From Pseudonocardiales bacterium (lineage in GTDB: Bacteria; Actinomycetota; Actinomycetes; Mycobacteriales; Pseudonocardiaceae), in assembly GCA_019243635.1 (NCBI GenBank), contig JAFAUB010000133.1, forward strand, positions 1 to 64,000: a stretch of 64,000 nucleotides of DNA, given 5' to 3'. Under the pieces are notes generated by a model, which saw only the letters and a program-made list of their open reading frames with translations, did not search any database and had not been told where the DNA came from. This document shows positions 28,190-37,174 of the stretch, one piece after another (the stretch's first letter is position 1; each line of letters starts with the position of its first letter). Position numbers and translations under genes: made by a program.

Positions 28190-29362
28190 TCAGCTGGCGC
28201 CGAGCTTCTCCGCGGCCATCCTGGCTCCCTCGACCCGGTTCCTGATCTTCTGGAACGCGACGTCGCGAGCGTAGTCAGGGGAACCGTGGTTCGGCTTCTC
28301 GTCGATGCTGAACGGCGAGAAGCCGCAGTCGTCGGTGGCACCGATCCTTTCCCTGGGGATGAAGTTGGACGCCCTCACCAGGGCGTCGCGGACCTCCTCG
28401 GCACTCTCGACGCGGGGGTTCCCCGGGTTGATCACCCCGAGGTAGGCCATCTGCGCCACACCCTCCGCGTCGTCGCGCAGGTGCTCACCGATGGACCGGT
28501 AGACCGGGTCCTTGTCCCGCTCGCTCGCCAGCTGGATGAGGAAGTAGCCGGCGTTCATCTGGAACATGCTCGGGAGCAGGTTGTTGTAGGGGACATCGGC
28601 GCTGTGAACCGAGTCCCGGTCCCCGCCCGGGCAGGTGTGGATACCGATCTTCGACCGCTCCTGCGCGCTGAAGCGCGCGAGTACGCGGTTGTTGAGTTCG
28701 ATGAAGTGCGGAAGTAGGCCGGCACCCGTCCACGGGTTGCGTGGATCTTCTCTGGTGGCCAGCCTGCCTTCGGTGAAGTCGATGGAAACCCGGGCGGCGC
28801 CGGCCGCGAAGGCGCTGCGGATGTCCTTTTCGCATTCGTTGACGAGGTCTTCCTCGAACTGCTCCCGGGGATAGCCGGACACCTCTTCTCTCAGCGGGTA
28901 GAGCAGGGTCAGCATGGAAGGCGCGATCACGGCCTGTTTCATGGGGGAGTTCGTCAGGCCGATGGATTTCTTCAGCGTGTCGGCCGCGTAGGTCTTGTAC
29001 CGGAAGGGGCCACCGGTGAGACGCGGAAGCTGGCGCCCGTGACCATCGGCGAAGATCGCGAAGAACTGGCCGCCCGGGGCGAGGTTCTCGGCGAGCCCGG
29101 TCCCGGCCAGGGTGTCGGTGATGGGGTAGGTGGCGAAGCTCGACCAACGTTGCTCGCCGTCGGAGACGATCGGTGACCCGGTGGCCTCATAGCGCTCGAG
29201 CGAATCGCGGACCGCTGCGTCCTGTTCGGCTTCCAGCGCTGCTTTATCGATCCTTCCCTCGTCGTAGGCGGCGTAGGCGGCTTGTAACCTGGAAGGTCGG
29301 GGGAGGGAGCCGACAGGCTCGGTCGGAATTCCGGTGGCCGTTCTCGGGTCGTAGTCGGTCAT
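28190..29362 (-). CDS. MetE-like cobalamin-independent methyltransferase family protein
   Basis: 390 residues corresponding to the single catalytic barrel of the UROD/MetE fold (YxjG/YxjH type). Zinc ligands can be placed at His and Cys of GIHTCPGGD and at the Cys of DDCGFSPFS. TEPVGSLPRPSRL is the usual start of the short members. Short MetE proteins transfer a methyl group to homocysteine or a related thiol; the exact donor is uncertain. Start is ATG 29362. It ends 35 bases upstream of the tRNA-Sec 5' end, so read-through into selC is possible. Confidence 0.85.
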   Translation of the reverse strand: MTDYDPRTATGIPTEPVGSLPRPSRLQAAYAAYDEGRIDKAALEAEQDAAVRDSLERYEATGSPIVSDGEQRWSSFATYPITDTLAGTGLAENLAPGGQFFAIFADGHGRQLPRLTGGPFRYKTYAADTLKKSIGLTNSPMKQAVIAPSMLTLLYPLREEVSGYPREQFEEDLVNECEKDIRSAFAAGAARVSIDFTEGRLATREDPRNPWTGAGLLPHFIELNNRVLARFSAQERSKIGIHTCPGGDRDSVHSADVPYNNLLPSMFQMNAGYFLIQLASERDKDPVYRSIGEHLRDDAEGVAQMAYLGVINPGNPRVESAEEVRDALVRASNFIPRERIGATDDCGFSPFSIDEKPNHGSPDYARDVAFQKIRNRVEGARMAAEKLGAS

Positions 29363-29426
29363 GATTATCCTCTCTATTGAGTTGAGTAGGTACGACTTCG
29401 ACCATAGTCAGCCGGCAATGAGTCAG

Positions 29427-29823
29427 TCAACGGCCACCCGTTCGTGGTACAGCGAACGCCGCCGTCACCGATGCAACCGTCCCAAGGGGATCCTGCCGGG
29501 CTCCGGCAGAGTCTTGTCTCAGCGGAGAGGTGGCTGTCCAGTGCGGGCCACAGGTGTTCCTATGACTTTGCCGGGGCCGTGGGGGATCCTGTGATGGCGC
29601 TTCCACGGTGGTGGCCAGAGGCATCAGCCAGTCTCGGCGGGCGGCGACGGACTGCAGGGTGCTCACCTTCTCGATGGCCTCGCGAACCAGTGTCACTCTC
29701 CGGGGCTGACGAGTCGTACCCCGGTCCGCCCAGGCTGTGAATCGCCCAGGAGCCGCCCGGTTCGTGGATCACGATCAGTGTGCAGCGGTTGTCGCCGTCG
29801 GTGCAGCGGCCCTGCACCATCAC
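29427..29823 (-). pseudogene. frameshifted small hypothetical gene
   Basis: A frame starting at ATG 29823 or 29820 reads MVQGRCTDGDNRCTLIVIHEPGGSWAI and then loses sense near residue 35. A second frame continues plausibly with VTLVREAIEKVSTLQSVAARRDWL. Together they look like one short protein broken by frameshifts. The family is not recognised. Confidence 0.35.
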
Positions 29824-29842
29824 CCACGCCCGCTCGGATGGG

Positions 29843-30265
29843 TCACGTCGGCAGTCCCGCCCGGAAGGCCATCCCTCGCAGCTCCTGGCTCACAGCGTCC
29901 CGCCGCACCCGCGTCAGCAGCCCGGCGAGCACCTCGCGGACAATCGGATCCCGGCGCACCCTGGCGGGGAAGAGATCCTCCGCCGTGCGCAGTGCCATCA
30001 TCGCGTCGTCACGACGTCCTCGCAGCCGGACCAGCGCGCGGCCGTAGTGAGTCCAGTATGCGGTCCGGTTCACCGGGAAGGGGTGACGCTCGGGGCTGAC
30101 GCCCCGCGCGATGCCGGCCGCCTGGTCGGGCTCGTCCGCTTCAAGCGCGTGCCACATCCGGTGGTTGCCCTCGTCGACTGGCCCGAACAGATACCCCATG
30201 GAGTCGGTGTCGCCGGTTGCACCGAACCGCTCGGCCAGCTCCGCGGCGGCGCTGCTCGAGGTCAT
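29843..30265 (-). CDS. C-terminal TPR part of an XRE-type regulator, fragment
   Basis: 140 residues with helical repeat character. GMAFRAGL at the end and ALEADEPDQAAGIA / THYGRALVRLRGRRDDAMMALRTAE match the last TPR-like section of actinobacterial HTH-TPR regulators such as the full-length one at 58443. The DNA-binding domain is absent. It begins inside the stop of the caspase gene (ATGA), so it might still be translated by coupling; equally it may be only a remnant. Confidence 0.5.
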   Translation of the reverse strand: MTSSSAAAELAERFGATGDTDSMGYLFGPVDEGNHRMWHALEADEPDQAAGIARGVSPERHPFPVNRTAYWTHYGRALVRLRGRRDDAMMALRTAEDLFPARVRRDPIVREVLAGLLTRVRRDAVSQELRGMAFRAGLPT

Positions 30266-32538
30266 CGCGCTGATGACCGCGCTGGTGCCGGCGTAGTGGT
30301 TGGTGTAACCGTTTCGCTCCTGAGGGGCTTCACGGTGCCGTCGGGTTGAATCTCGCTGATGACGTACGTGGCGGAGTTGGGCTCACCGTGATCGGTGAAC
30401 CGCAGCGGCCCGGAGGCTCCGTCGTAGGCGATGGGTTTGTGGGCTTTCACGAGCGTCATGCAGGCGGTGAAGCCGGTGCATCTCTCGCCGGCCCTCGTCA
30501 CGCCGTTGATCTCCTTCGCGACGGCGGCGGGCTCGTCCGTGCCGGCGACCGCCGCCGCCAGTGCGGTGATCGCCACTGCGTCGTAGGCCTGCGCGGCGTA
30601 GGTCTGGTCCTGGAGTCCAGGACTGGCCTCCGTCAGCCGCCTCGTGAAGGCCTCGTCCCCAGCGTACAGCGAGGTCCCCTTCATGCCGGCCAAGACGCCC
30701 GGATTCTGCGGACTGACTTGGGCGACCATGGTGTTGGTCATATTAGGGTTGTACACCCGCTTGTTCCTCGGGCCAATGTTTTCTTTGATCATTTCGGTGA
30801 GGATACGGGCGGCTTCCGCGAAGCCGATCAGGACGATCGCGTCGGGGTTCTCGGCCTTGATCCGCTGGATGTCCTTGTGGTGGTCGTGTGCGTTCGGGTC
30901 ATAAGGAAAGGAGTCGAGTACCCGACCTCCGGATTGCTGGATTACTTCTCCGGTCTCCTCCCGTAGGTAGTTGCCGTACACGTCGTCGCGCGATATCACC
31001 ACCGCCGTCGAGTTGCCGTCAGCGACGACGAGCCTGCCGAGCACGGGGCCCTCGAGCACGCTTGACGGCGAGGTGCGGAAGTAGCGCCCATGGCTGGGGT
31101 ACGTGGTGAACACCGACGACGTGTTCGAGGGCGAAAACAGGATCACGCCTGCGCAGGTGACCTTGTCGATCACCTTGATGGCTGCCGCCGACGTCGAGGG
31201 ACCGATGATCACATCCACCCCGCCGGACAGCAGCGCATCAGCCGACTGGCTTGCGGTGTCAGCGGAGGGGTTGCCCTCGTCGCGCTGGTTGGTGTCATCG
31301 AGCTTCACGGCGATGCCCGGGATGCCGCCGGCGTCGTTGATGTCCTTCATCGCCAGATGCACGCCGGCGTCCAGCGCTGGACCGGAATAGCTGAACTCGC
31401 CGGTCTTCGGGAGTAACGTCCCGAGTGAGAGCACCCCGTCGGCGGGTCTGGCGCTGGGCGAACACGGGATGGGACCAGCCTCATGTGCGCTAGGTGTCAG
31501 AGGTAGCACGATAACCAGCACCAGCACCAGCACCACCGCGAGCGCCAGGCCGGCCCCCACCAACCGGCGAGAGTGTGGACGTCGAGGAGCTGTGACGCCA
31601 GGTCGCCGGGACACTCTGGACAACGCCTCGCCGGCGGCCGCCCGAACGTCGAGATCGACATCGTTGTCACGAAGGTGTTCCAGGGCTTGTCTCGCCGTGA
31701 GCTTCTGCCCTCCTGGATGGTCACCATGCAGCAGGCGCCGCAGACCGTCGACCGCCCACAGTCGCTTCCACGCGCTCTCGCTCGCCAGGACTTGTTCGAG
31801 CTCGGCCGGCAGCGGTACCAGCGCATGCGGGTTCTTCGCCAGATAGAGCCGGCCGCGCATCCCATCCGCGGACATCGTCGGCGTCTGGTCCGGGGTGTTC
31901 CGCCGGACCTGGTCGTACACGTACTGATACAGCTCGCCGACCGATACCTGGCCGTCGCCGTCGAGGTCGGCCGCCCCGGTGGCCAAACCTCGGACCACGG
32001 CATCGGTGAACTTCGAGTCGTAGGCGTACTCCATCTTGTCCGACGCGGTGATGACGACGCGGCCGCGGCCACCGAGCTGCTCGAGGATCTCCTCGGTGCC
32101 GGCGCTCCTCCGCCGGAGACCCCTGGTGAACGCGCCGCTGTAGCAGCAGTCGAGCAACAGCACGATGCGCTGCGAGCGACTGTGGTCCATCTGCTCCTTC
32201 ACCCATCGCGCCGAGATCCCTGTCGAGTCCAGCCGCTGCCTCTTCGTGTCGGTGGTCACGAAGTACAGTCGTCCTCGCGGATCCAGCACCCCATGACACG
32301 AGAAGTAGAGCAGCAAGAGATCGTCGGGCTTGCGGTCGGCGAAGAAGCTCTCGATCTGTTCTTCGACCTCCGACGACGGCTTGTCGAGCGACGTCTCTAC
32401 CGTGAAGTCACCGATCGTCGGGTCAGCGAGCACGCGTCTGAACGCATCGACGTCCCGGGCCGGCGCCGGCAGCTGGTGGAAGGCCGGGTCCTGGTAGTCA
32501 GAGCAGCCGACCAGCAGCGCGACCCTCGCGTCGCTCAC
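30262..32538 (-). CDS. membrane caspase-like protease with extracellular ligand-binding domain
   Basis: 758 residues in three parts. Residues 1-235 are a C14 caspase/metacaspase domain: catalytic His82 in YFSCHG and Cys132 in LLLDCCYSG. Within it DLDGDGQVSVGE (191-202) is a complete EF-hand calcium loop. Residues about 326-347 form one membrane helix. Residues about 367-740 are a type 1 periplasmic-binding fold like branched-chain amino acid receptors (LGTLLPKTGEFSYSGPALDAG). Topology with the protease inside and the receptor outside is expected. GTG 32538 lies six bases after the EACC1 gene. The family belongs to EACC1-associated caspases, thought to be conflict or cell-death effectors. Confidence 0.85.
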   Translation of the reverse strand: MSDARVALLVGCSDYQDPAFHQLPAPARDVDAFRRVLADPTIGDFTVETSLDKPSSEVEEQIESFFADRKPDDLLLLYFSCHGVLDPRGRLYFVTTDTKRQRLDSTGISARWVKEQMDHSRSQRIVLLLDCCYSGAFTRGLRRRSAGTEEILEQLGGRGRVVITASDKMEYAYDSKFTDAVVRGLATGAADLDGDGQVSVGELYQYVYDQVRRNTPDQTPTMSADGMRGRLYLAKNPHALVPLPAELEQVLASESAWKRLWAVDGLRRLLHGDHPGGQKLTARQALEHLRDNDVDLDVRAAAGEALSRVSRRPGVTAPRRPHSRRLVGAGLALAVVLVLVLVIVLPLTPSAHEAGPIPCSPSARPADGVLSLGTLLPKTGEFSYSGPALDAGVHLAMKDINDAGGIPGIAVKLDDTNQRDEGNPSADTASQSADALLSGGVDVIIGPSTSAAAIKVIDKVTCAGVILFSPSNTSSVFTTYPSHGRYFRTSPSSVLEGPVLGRLVVADGNSTAVVISRDDVYGNYLREETGEVIQQSGGRVLDSFPYDPNAHDHHKDIQRIKAENPDAIVLIGFAEAARILTEMIKENIGPRNKRVYNPNMTNTMVAQVSPQNPGVLAGMKGTSLYAGDEAFTRRLTEASPGLQDQTYAAQAYDAVAITALAAAVAGTDEPAAVAKEINGVTRAGERCTGFTACMTLVKAHKPIAYDGASGPLRFTDHGEPNSATYVISEIQPDGTVKPLRSETVTPTTTPAPARSSAR

Positions 32539-32544
32539 CCGACG

Positions 32545-32937
32545 TCACCGGTCGGTGTGCCGGTCGACCCAGGTCTCGATCAGCTCACGCTGGTCGGCCC
32601 GGCTGATCCCGGTGACCTCCAGCACGTCCCCGTCGATCTCCAGCTTCACGCTGCGCCCGCTGTCGCGGCAGACCCACGACCGCACTGTCTCGACGAGCGC
32701 GGTGAGCAGCCCCGACGACTGGGCGAGCACGACGGTCAGCGCGCCCGCGAGGAGAGTCTCACCGGCGCGCGCACCGGGCGGCGCCTGGCCCGCGCTCGCG
32801 CGATCGGCGCGCTCGATGTCCAGCTCCAGCAGCTGTTCGCGCAGCTGCACAGCCAGCTCATCCAGCTCCGCAGCGTCGGCTTCCGGGCCCGCCTCGATGC
32901 GCAGGCCGAGCCGAGCAACCCGCTCAGTCATAGTCAC
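32545..32937 (-). CDS. EACC1-type effector-associated component
   Basis: 130 residues. A helical N-terminus is followed by AGALTVVLAQSSGLLTALVETVRSW (a hydrophobic helix) and a short beta unit SVKLEIDGDVLEVTGISRADQ...LIETWV. That order (hydrophobic helix then R-x-V-K-L-E/Q strand and terminal helix) is the EACC1 pattern, proposed to link diverse effectors, caspases among them, to a common trigger. GTG 32937 overlaps the hydantoinase stop (GTGA); ATG 32931 is an alternative start. The caspase gene follows after six bases. Confidence 0.75.
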   Translation of the reverse strand: MTMTERVARLGLRIEAGPEADAAELDELAVQLREQLLELDIERADRASAGQAPPGARAGETLLAGALTVVLAQSSGLLTALVETVRSWVCRDSGRSVKLEIDGDVLEVTGISRADQRELIETWVDRHTDR

Positions 32938-34520
32938 GTCATGCTATCCGCTCCCCAGCCACCGCCGCCGGGAGTTTCGATGCGGATCCGGTCGCCGCGG
33001 CGCAGCGGCCAGGTGCCCTTGCCGGGCAGCTCCACCTCGGTCCCGTCGGCCCGGCGCAGGATGTTGCGGCCCACCGCCCCGGGATGCCCACCGGCCAGGC
33101 CCCACGGGGGGTGCTCGCGGCGTTCGGACTGCACGGTCAGCGTGCAGTCGGCCAGGACCTCGACCTCGCGGACGAGGCCCTCGCCGCCGGGATGCGCGCC
33201 GGCACCGCCCGAGGAGGACCGCAGCTCATAGCGCCACACCCGCAGCGGGTAGTCCAGCTCGACGGCCTCGGCGGGGGTGTTCTGGGTGTTGGTCATCCCG
33301 GTGTGCACCCCGGACATGCCGGGACGGCTGGGGGTGCCCCCCTCGCCGCCGCCCAGCGTCTCGTAGTAGCTGAACGGGTGCTCACCACTGGCCCCGATGA
33401 GCAGGTTGTTCATCGTGCCCTGGCTCGCCGCCGGTACCCGCTCGGGAATCGCCTGGGCGAAGCAGCCGAGCAGGACGTCGACGATCCGCTGGCTGGTCTC
33501 GACGTTGCCGGCCGCGCTCGGCGCGGGGAACGTCGCGTTCACCACGGAGCCTTCGGGTGCCCGCACCCGCAGCGACCGGTAGCAGCCGGCGTTGGGCGGC
33601 GCGTCCGGGTCGGTCAGCATCCGGAACACGAACATCGCGCAGGACCGGGTCACCGCGAGCACCGCGTTGAGGTTCACCGGGATCTGGGGGTCGGTGCCCT
33701 CGAAGTCGATCGTCACCTCGTCACCGGCGACGGTGACGGCGGCGCGGATGGTGACCCCGGCCCCGACCTCCAGCACGTCGTGGTACCGGTAGCACCCGTC
33801 CGGGATCCGCCGCACGGCCGCCCGGACCCGCCGGTCGGAGTAGTCGCAGACGGCCGCCATGGCCTCGCGCAGCCGCGGCGCCCCCATCCGGCCGGCGAGC
33901 TCCCGTAACCGCCGGGCCCCGACGTGGTTGGCCGCGAGCTGCGCCCTCAGGTCGCCCCGGCGCTCGGCGGGTGTCCGGGAGTTCGCGGCGATCAGCCGCA
34001 CCACCTCCTCCCGTTCCCCGCGGGCGTCGGCGATGAGGATGGGGGGAATGCGGAGTCCCTCCATCGCGATCTCGGTGGCGTTCGCCGGCATGGACCCCGG
34101 AGCCGCTCCGCCGACGTCGGCGTGGTGGGCGCGGTTGGTGACGTAGCCGAGCGGCGCTTCGGTATCGGGGTCTTCGGGGGGGCCGGGCTCGGGACCGACG
34201 GCGGCGACGACCGTGAGGTCTGGCAGGTGGGTGCCGCCCAGGTACGGGTCGTTGACGCAGACCTGCTGCCCGGGTCGCAGCGCCCCGTAGGTGTCGAGCA
34301 CCGCACGGACGCTGGCCGGCATGGCGCCCAGGTGCACCGGGATGTGCTCGGCCTGGGCGACCATCTCCCCCTCCGGGTCGAACACCGCCGCCGAGCAGTC
34401 CGCGCGCTCCTTGATGTTCGGCGAGTACGCGGCGCGCCGCAGCGCGACGCCCATCTCCTCGGCCACCCCGGCCAGGGCGTGCCGGAACACCTCCAGCTCA
34501 ACCCCGGATAGCTCAGCCAT
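32934..34520 (-). CDS. hyuB: hydantoinase B / 5-oxoprolinase-type subunit
   Basis: 528 residues of the HyuB family. It opens with [37 protein letters not shown] and ends with GGGGWG, both typical. HyuB works with HyuA as an ATP-dependent N-methylhydantoinase or as acetone carboxylase-like complexes. No hyuA is adjacent, so either the partner is elsewhere or this copy is an orphan. It lies immediately upstream of, and overlaps, the EACC1 gene. Confidence 0.88.
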   Translation of the reverse strand: MAELSGVELEVFRHALAGVAEEMGVALRRAAYSPNIKERADCSAAVFDPEGEMVAQAEHIPVHLGAMPASVRAVLDTYGALRPGQQVCVNDPYLGGTHLPDLTVVAAVGPEPGPPEDPDTEAPLGYVTNRAHHADVGGAAPGSMPANATEIAMEGLRIPPILIADARGEREEVVRLIAANSRTPAERRGDLRAQLAANHVGARRLRELAGRMGAPRLREAMAAVCDYSDRRVRAAVRRIPDGCYRYHDVLEVGAGVTIRAAVTVAGDEVTIDFEGTDPQIPVNLNAVLAVTRSCAMFVFRMLTDPDAPPNAGCYRSLRVRAPEGSVVNATFPAPSAAGNVETSQRIVDVLLGCFAQAIPERVPAASQGTMNNLLIGASGEHPFSYYETLGGGEGGTPSRPGMSGVHTGMTNTQNTPAEAVELDYPLRVWRYELRSSSGGAGAHPGGEGLVREVEVLADCTLTVQSERREHPPWGLAGGHPGAVGRNILRRADGTEVELPGKGTWPLRRGDRIRIETPGGGGWGADSMT

Positions 34521-34623
34521 GGGTGCGGAGTCCCGCGATCGTCGTCATACCCGGTCAGAGTGCCAGCCCGCGCAACCCGCGACCGGGCAGGTCCGGGTGA
34601 TCATGGCGGGGAGACGCGCTAGC

Positions 34624-35553
34624 GTGCGTGTTGTGCCGCGCTCGCTGATCCTGACCGTCGCGGGAAACCCGACCGTGCGCAGGCTTGTCGCGACCCCCTC
34701 GGTCAGCCGTCATCTCGTCAGCCGCTTCGTGGCGGGGGTGAGCGCCGAGCAGGCGGTGGCCGTCGCCGCCACCCTGGTGGCCGAGGGCCTGGCGGTGAGC
34801 CTGGACCACCTGGGGGAGGGCGCCGTGGCCGAGGTCGATGCGGAGTCCGCCGTGCGGGCCTATCTCGACCTGCTGGCGTGCCTGAGCGCCCGGGACCTGA
34901 CCGACCGGGCCGAGGTCAGCGTGAAGCTGTCCGCGGTGGGCCAGCGGCTGGAGGAGGCACTGGCGCTGCGCAACGCCTCCCGGATCTGCGCCGCCGCCGA
35001 GCAGGCCGGCACCACCGTCACCCTGGACGCCGAAGATCACACCCTGACCGACTCCACCCTGCGGGTGCACGCCGAGCTACGTCGGCGCTGGCCGAGGACA
35101 GGGGCGGTGCTGCAGGCCTACCTGCATCGCACGCTGGAGGACTGCCGGGCACTGGCGGTCGAGGGCGCCCGGGTCCGGCTGTGTAAGGGCGCCTACGCCG
35201 AACCGCCCGAGCTCGCGTTCCGGACCTCGCACGAGGTCGCCCGCAGCTTTGTGCGCTGCGCCAACATCCTGCTCGCCGAGGGTGGCTATCCCATGTTCGC
35301 CACCCACGACCCACGGCTGATCGACATCGTCGCGGAGCGGGCTCGCTGGTACGGCCGGCCACCGGGCAGCTTCGAGTACCAGATGCTCTACGGGGTGCGT
35401 CCGGCCGAGCAGCGACGGCTGGCCGCGGCCGGAGACACCATCCGGGTGTACCTGCCCTATGGCTCGGACTGGTACTCCTACCTCACCCGGCGGCTCGCCG
35501 AGCGACCCCGCAACGTCGCCTTCTTCCTGCGCGCCCTGGTGTCCGGTGACTGA
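34624..35553 (+). CDS. proline dehydrogenase
   Basis: Flavoenzyme that oxidises proline to pyrroline-5-carboxylate, 309 residues, the length of monofunctional bacterial enzymes. [45 protein letters not shown] and [10 protein letters not shown] are the conserved barrel strands binding FAD and proline. I chose GTG 34624 with GGGGAG ten bases upstream; GTG 34633 is possible. The last bases of the gene form the first unit of a 15-bp repeat. proC follows, so making and breaking of proline are adjacent. Confidence 0.93.
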   Translation: MRVVPRSLILTVAGNPTVRRLVATPSVSRHLVSRFVAGVSAEQAVAVAATLVAEGLAVSLDHLGEGAVAEVDAESAVRAYLDLLACLSARDLTDRAEVSVKLSAVGQRLEEALALRNASRICAAAEQAGTTVTLDAEDHTLTDSTLRVHAELRRRWPRTGAVLQAYLHRTLEDCRALAVEGARVRLCKGAYAEPPELAFRTSHEVARSFVRCANILLAEGGYPMFATHDPRLIDIVAERARWYGRPPGSFEYQMLYGVRPAEQRRLAAAGDTIRVYLPYGSDWYSYLTRRLAERPRNVAFFLRALVSGD

Positions 35554-35660
35554 GGGTCCGGTGACTGAGGGTCCGGTGACTGAGGGTCCGGTGACTGAGG
35601 GTCCGGCGACTGAGGGTCCGGCCCTGGGTGTCCGGCGACTGAGGGTCCGGTGACCGGGTG
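35541..35660 (+). repeat. 15-bp tandem repeat at the end of proline dehydrogenase
   Basis: GTCCGGTGACTGAGG repeats exactly four times from 35541 and then with small changes to about 35660 (eight units in all). The first copy contains the last codons and the stop of the proline dehydrogenase gene, so the array grew from the gene end. With period 15 a frame passes through as repeated Val-Thr-Glu-Gly-Pro, but no start serves it. Confidence 0.95.
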
Positions 35661-35703
35661 TCCTGCCCTGGGCTCCGCACCAGGACTGTGGCACCCTGCC
35701 GCC

Positions 35704-36513
35704 ATGACCACGATCGCCGTCCTGGGCGCCGGCAAGATCGGCGAGGCCTTGCTGTTCGGGCTGCTCAATGCCGGTCGCAGCCCGGACGAGCTGATGTTCA
35801 CCGAGCGCTATCCCGACCGGGCCGCCCACCTCGAGCGGACCTACCAGGTGCGCGCGGTCGACACCACCACCGCGGCGCGCAAGGCCGACGTGGTGGTGGT
35901 GTCGGTGAAGCCGCAGGACATCGACCCGCTGTTGGTCGAGCTCGCCGGGCTGATCGGCTCGGGCACCCTGGTCGTGAGCCTGTGCGCCGGGTTGCCTACC
36001 GCGCTCTACGAGCGTCGGCTGCCCGAGGGGGTTCCGGTCGTCCGAGCCATGCCCAACACTCCGATGCTGGTCGGCGAGGCGATGAGCGTGATATCGGCCG
36101 GCCGCTTCGCCACCGACGCACATCTGGAGCTGACCGAGGAGCTGCTGGGCAGCGTGGGCAAGGTCCTCCGGGTTCCGGAAAGCCAGCAGGACGCCGTCGC
36201 CGCGCTGTCCGGGTCCGGTCCCGCCTACTTCTTCTACCTGGTCGAGGCGCTGATCGATGCGGGTATCATGATCGGACTACCCCGGCCGATGGTGGCCGAG
36301 CTGGTCACCCAGTCCGCGGTGGGCGCGGCCCGGATGCTCCGCGACACCGGTAAGCACCCGGTGCTGCTGCGGGAGGACGTGACCTCCCCCGGCGGTACGA
36401 CGATCATGGCGATCCGGGAGCTGGAGCGGCATGGGGTGCGCGCGGCCTTGCTGGCCGCCATCGAGGCGGCTCGGGAGCGGTCGGTCGAGCTCGGAGCCCT
36501 CCACCACGACTGA
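35704..36513 (+). CDS. proC: pyrroline-5-carboxylate reductase
   Basis: Last step of proline synthesis, NAD(P)H-dependent, 269 residues. The Rossmann motif is AVLGAGKIGEALLFGL and the active-site segment is SGSGPAYFFYLVEAL, with EDVTSPGGTT near the C-terminus. ATG 35704 is the family start. The genes after it repeat the order known from the M. tuberculosis proC region. Confidence 0.97.
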   Translation: MTTIAVLGAGKIGEALLFGLLNAGRSPDELMFTERYPDRAAHLERTYQVRAVDTTTAARKADVVVVSVKPQDIDPLLVELAGLIGSGTLVVSLCAGLPTALYERRLPEGVPVVRAMPNTPMLVGEAMSVISAGRFATDAHLELTEELLGSVGKVLRVPESQQDAVAALSGSGPAYFFYLVEALIDAGIMIGLPRPMVAELVTQSAVGAARMLRDTGKHPVLLREDVTSPGGTTIMAIRELERHGVRAALLAAIEAARERSVELGALHHD

Positions 36514-36656
36514 TGCCGATGATCACGGGTGTCGACTACCACGGATGGGAGTCGCACAGCCACCACCAGTCCCGCTACTCTCATCAGAACGGTTGCGTCA
36601 CGGACCGCGGGAGGGGAAGCCCAGCGGGGCGTGACGTGGTGAGGACGCGATGACCC

Positions 36657-36863
36657 ATGCTGACGAACGAGCAAGCCGGGCCGGCCAAGGTGCAGTTCCT
36701 CACGGTCGCCGAGGTGGCCGCGATGATGCGGGTCTCCAAGATGACGGTCTACCGACTGGTTCATGCGGGCGAGCTGCCCGCGGTGCGCGTCGGGCGCTCC
36801 TTCCGGGTTCCGGAGATGGCCGTGCACGGTTACCTGGAGAGTTCCTACTTCGATGCGGGATGA
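36657..36863 (+). CDS. excisionase-type helix-turn-helix protein
   Basis: 68 residues. FLTVAEVAAMMRVSKMTVYRLVHAGELPAVRVGRSFRVPE is a MerR/excisionase-like DNA-binding fold. Actinobacteria keep this gene between proC and the tiny ribosomal protein gene (Rv0500A position). The target is unknown. It is not part of a mobile element here despite the family name. ATG 36657 fits the homologues. Confidence 0.9.
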   Translation: MLTNEQAGPAKVQFLTVAEVAAMMRVSKMTVYRLVHAGELPAVRVGRSFRVPEMAVHGYLESSYFDAG

Positions 36864-37003
36864 GCTCGCACCTGCGTGCCGGTCGTGAATCCGATCAGGG
36901 CTAAGCTGGGCGCCCGTTCGCGCCCGCTGCCAGGCGCTTCCCCTGGCAGGGACGACCAGCACATCGACGACCGGCACAGCCACGACCAGCGAGGAGGCCG
37001 AGC

Positions 37004-37105
37004 ATGGGCTCGGTGATCAAGAAGCGCCGCAAGCGTATGTCCAAGAAGAAGCATCGTAAGCTGCTGCGCAAGACACGGGTGCAACGCCGCAAGCTGAAGA
37101 AGTGA
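37004..37105 (+). CDS. 33-residue basic ribosomal protein (bS22-like, AURKAIP1/COX24 domain)
   Basis: Thirty-three residues, over half Lys and Arg: [17 protein letters not shown] at the start and VQRRKLKK at the end. This matches the mycobacterial bS22 protein found in the small subunit. It begins at ATG 37004 behind GAGGAGG. It is too short for usual gene finding and lies in its conserved place between the HTH gene and the GalE-like gene. Confidence 0.93.
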   Translation: MGSVIKKRRKRMSKKKHRKLLRKTRVQRRKLKK

Positions 37106-37174
37106 CCTCAGCGCGTACCGGCGGCGAGCGCGCACCGAATGGCGCGCTGTCCTCGCCCGGACGCAGGGAGCAAC

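Noticed and set aside
29363-29430. Riboswitch upstream of the MetE-like gene
   Set aside because: No B12 or SAM riboswitch core (such as a B12 box) can be recognised in the leader.
35656-35703. Protein-coding reading of the 15-bp repeat (Val-Thr-Glu-Gly-Pro units)
   Set aside because: It continues from a frame without a start signal and ends within the proC leader.
36657-36863. Mobile-element excisionase
   Set aside because: The gene sits in a conserved housekeeping order (proC to ribosomal protein) and no integrase or repeat is nearby.
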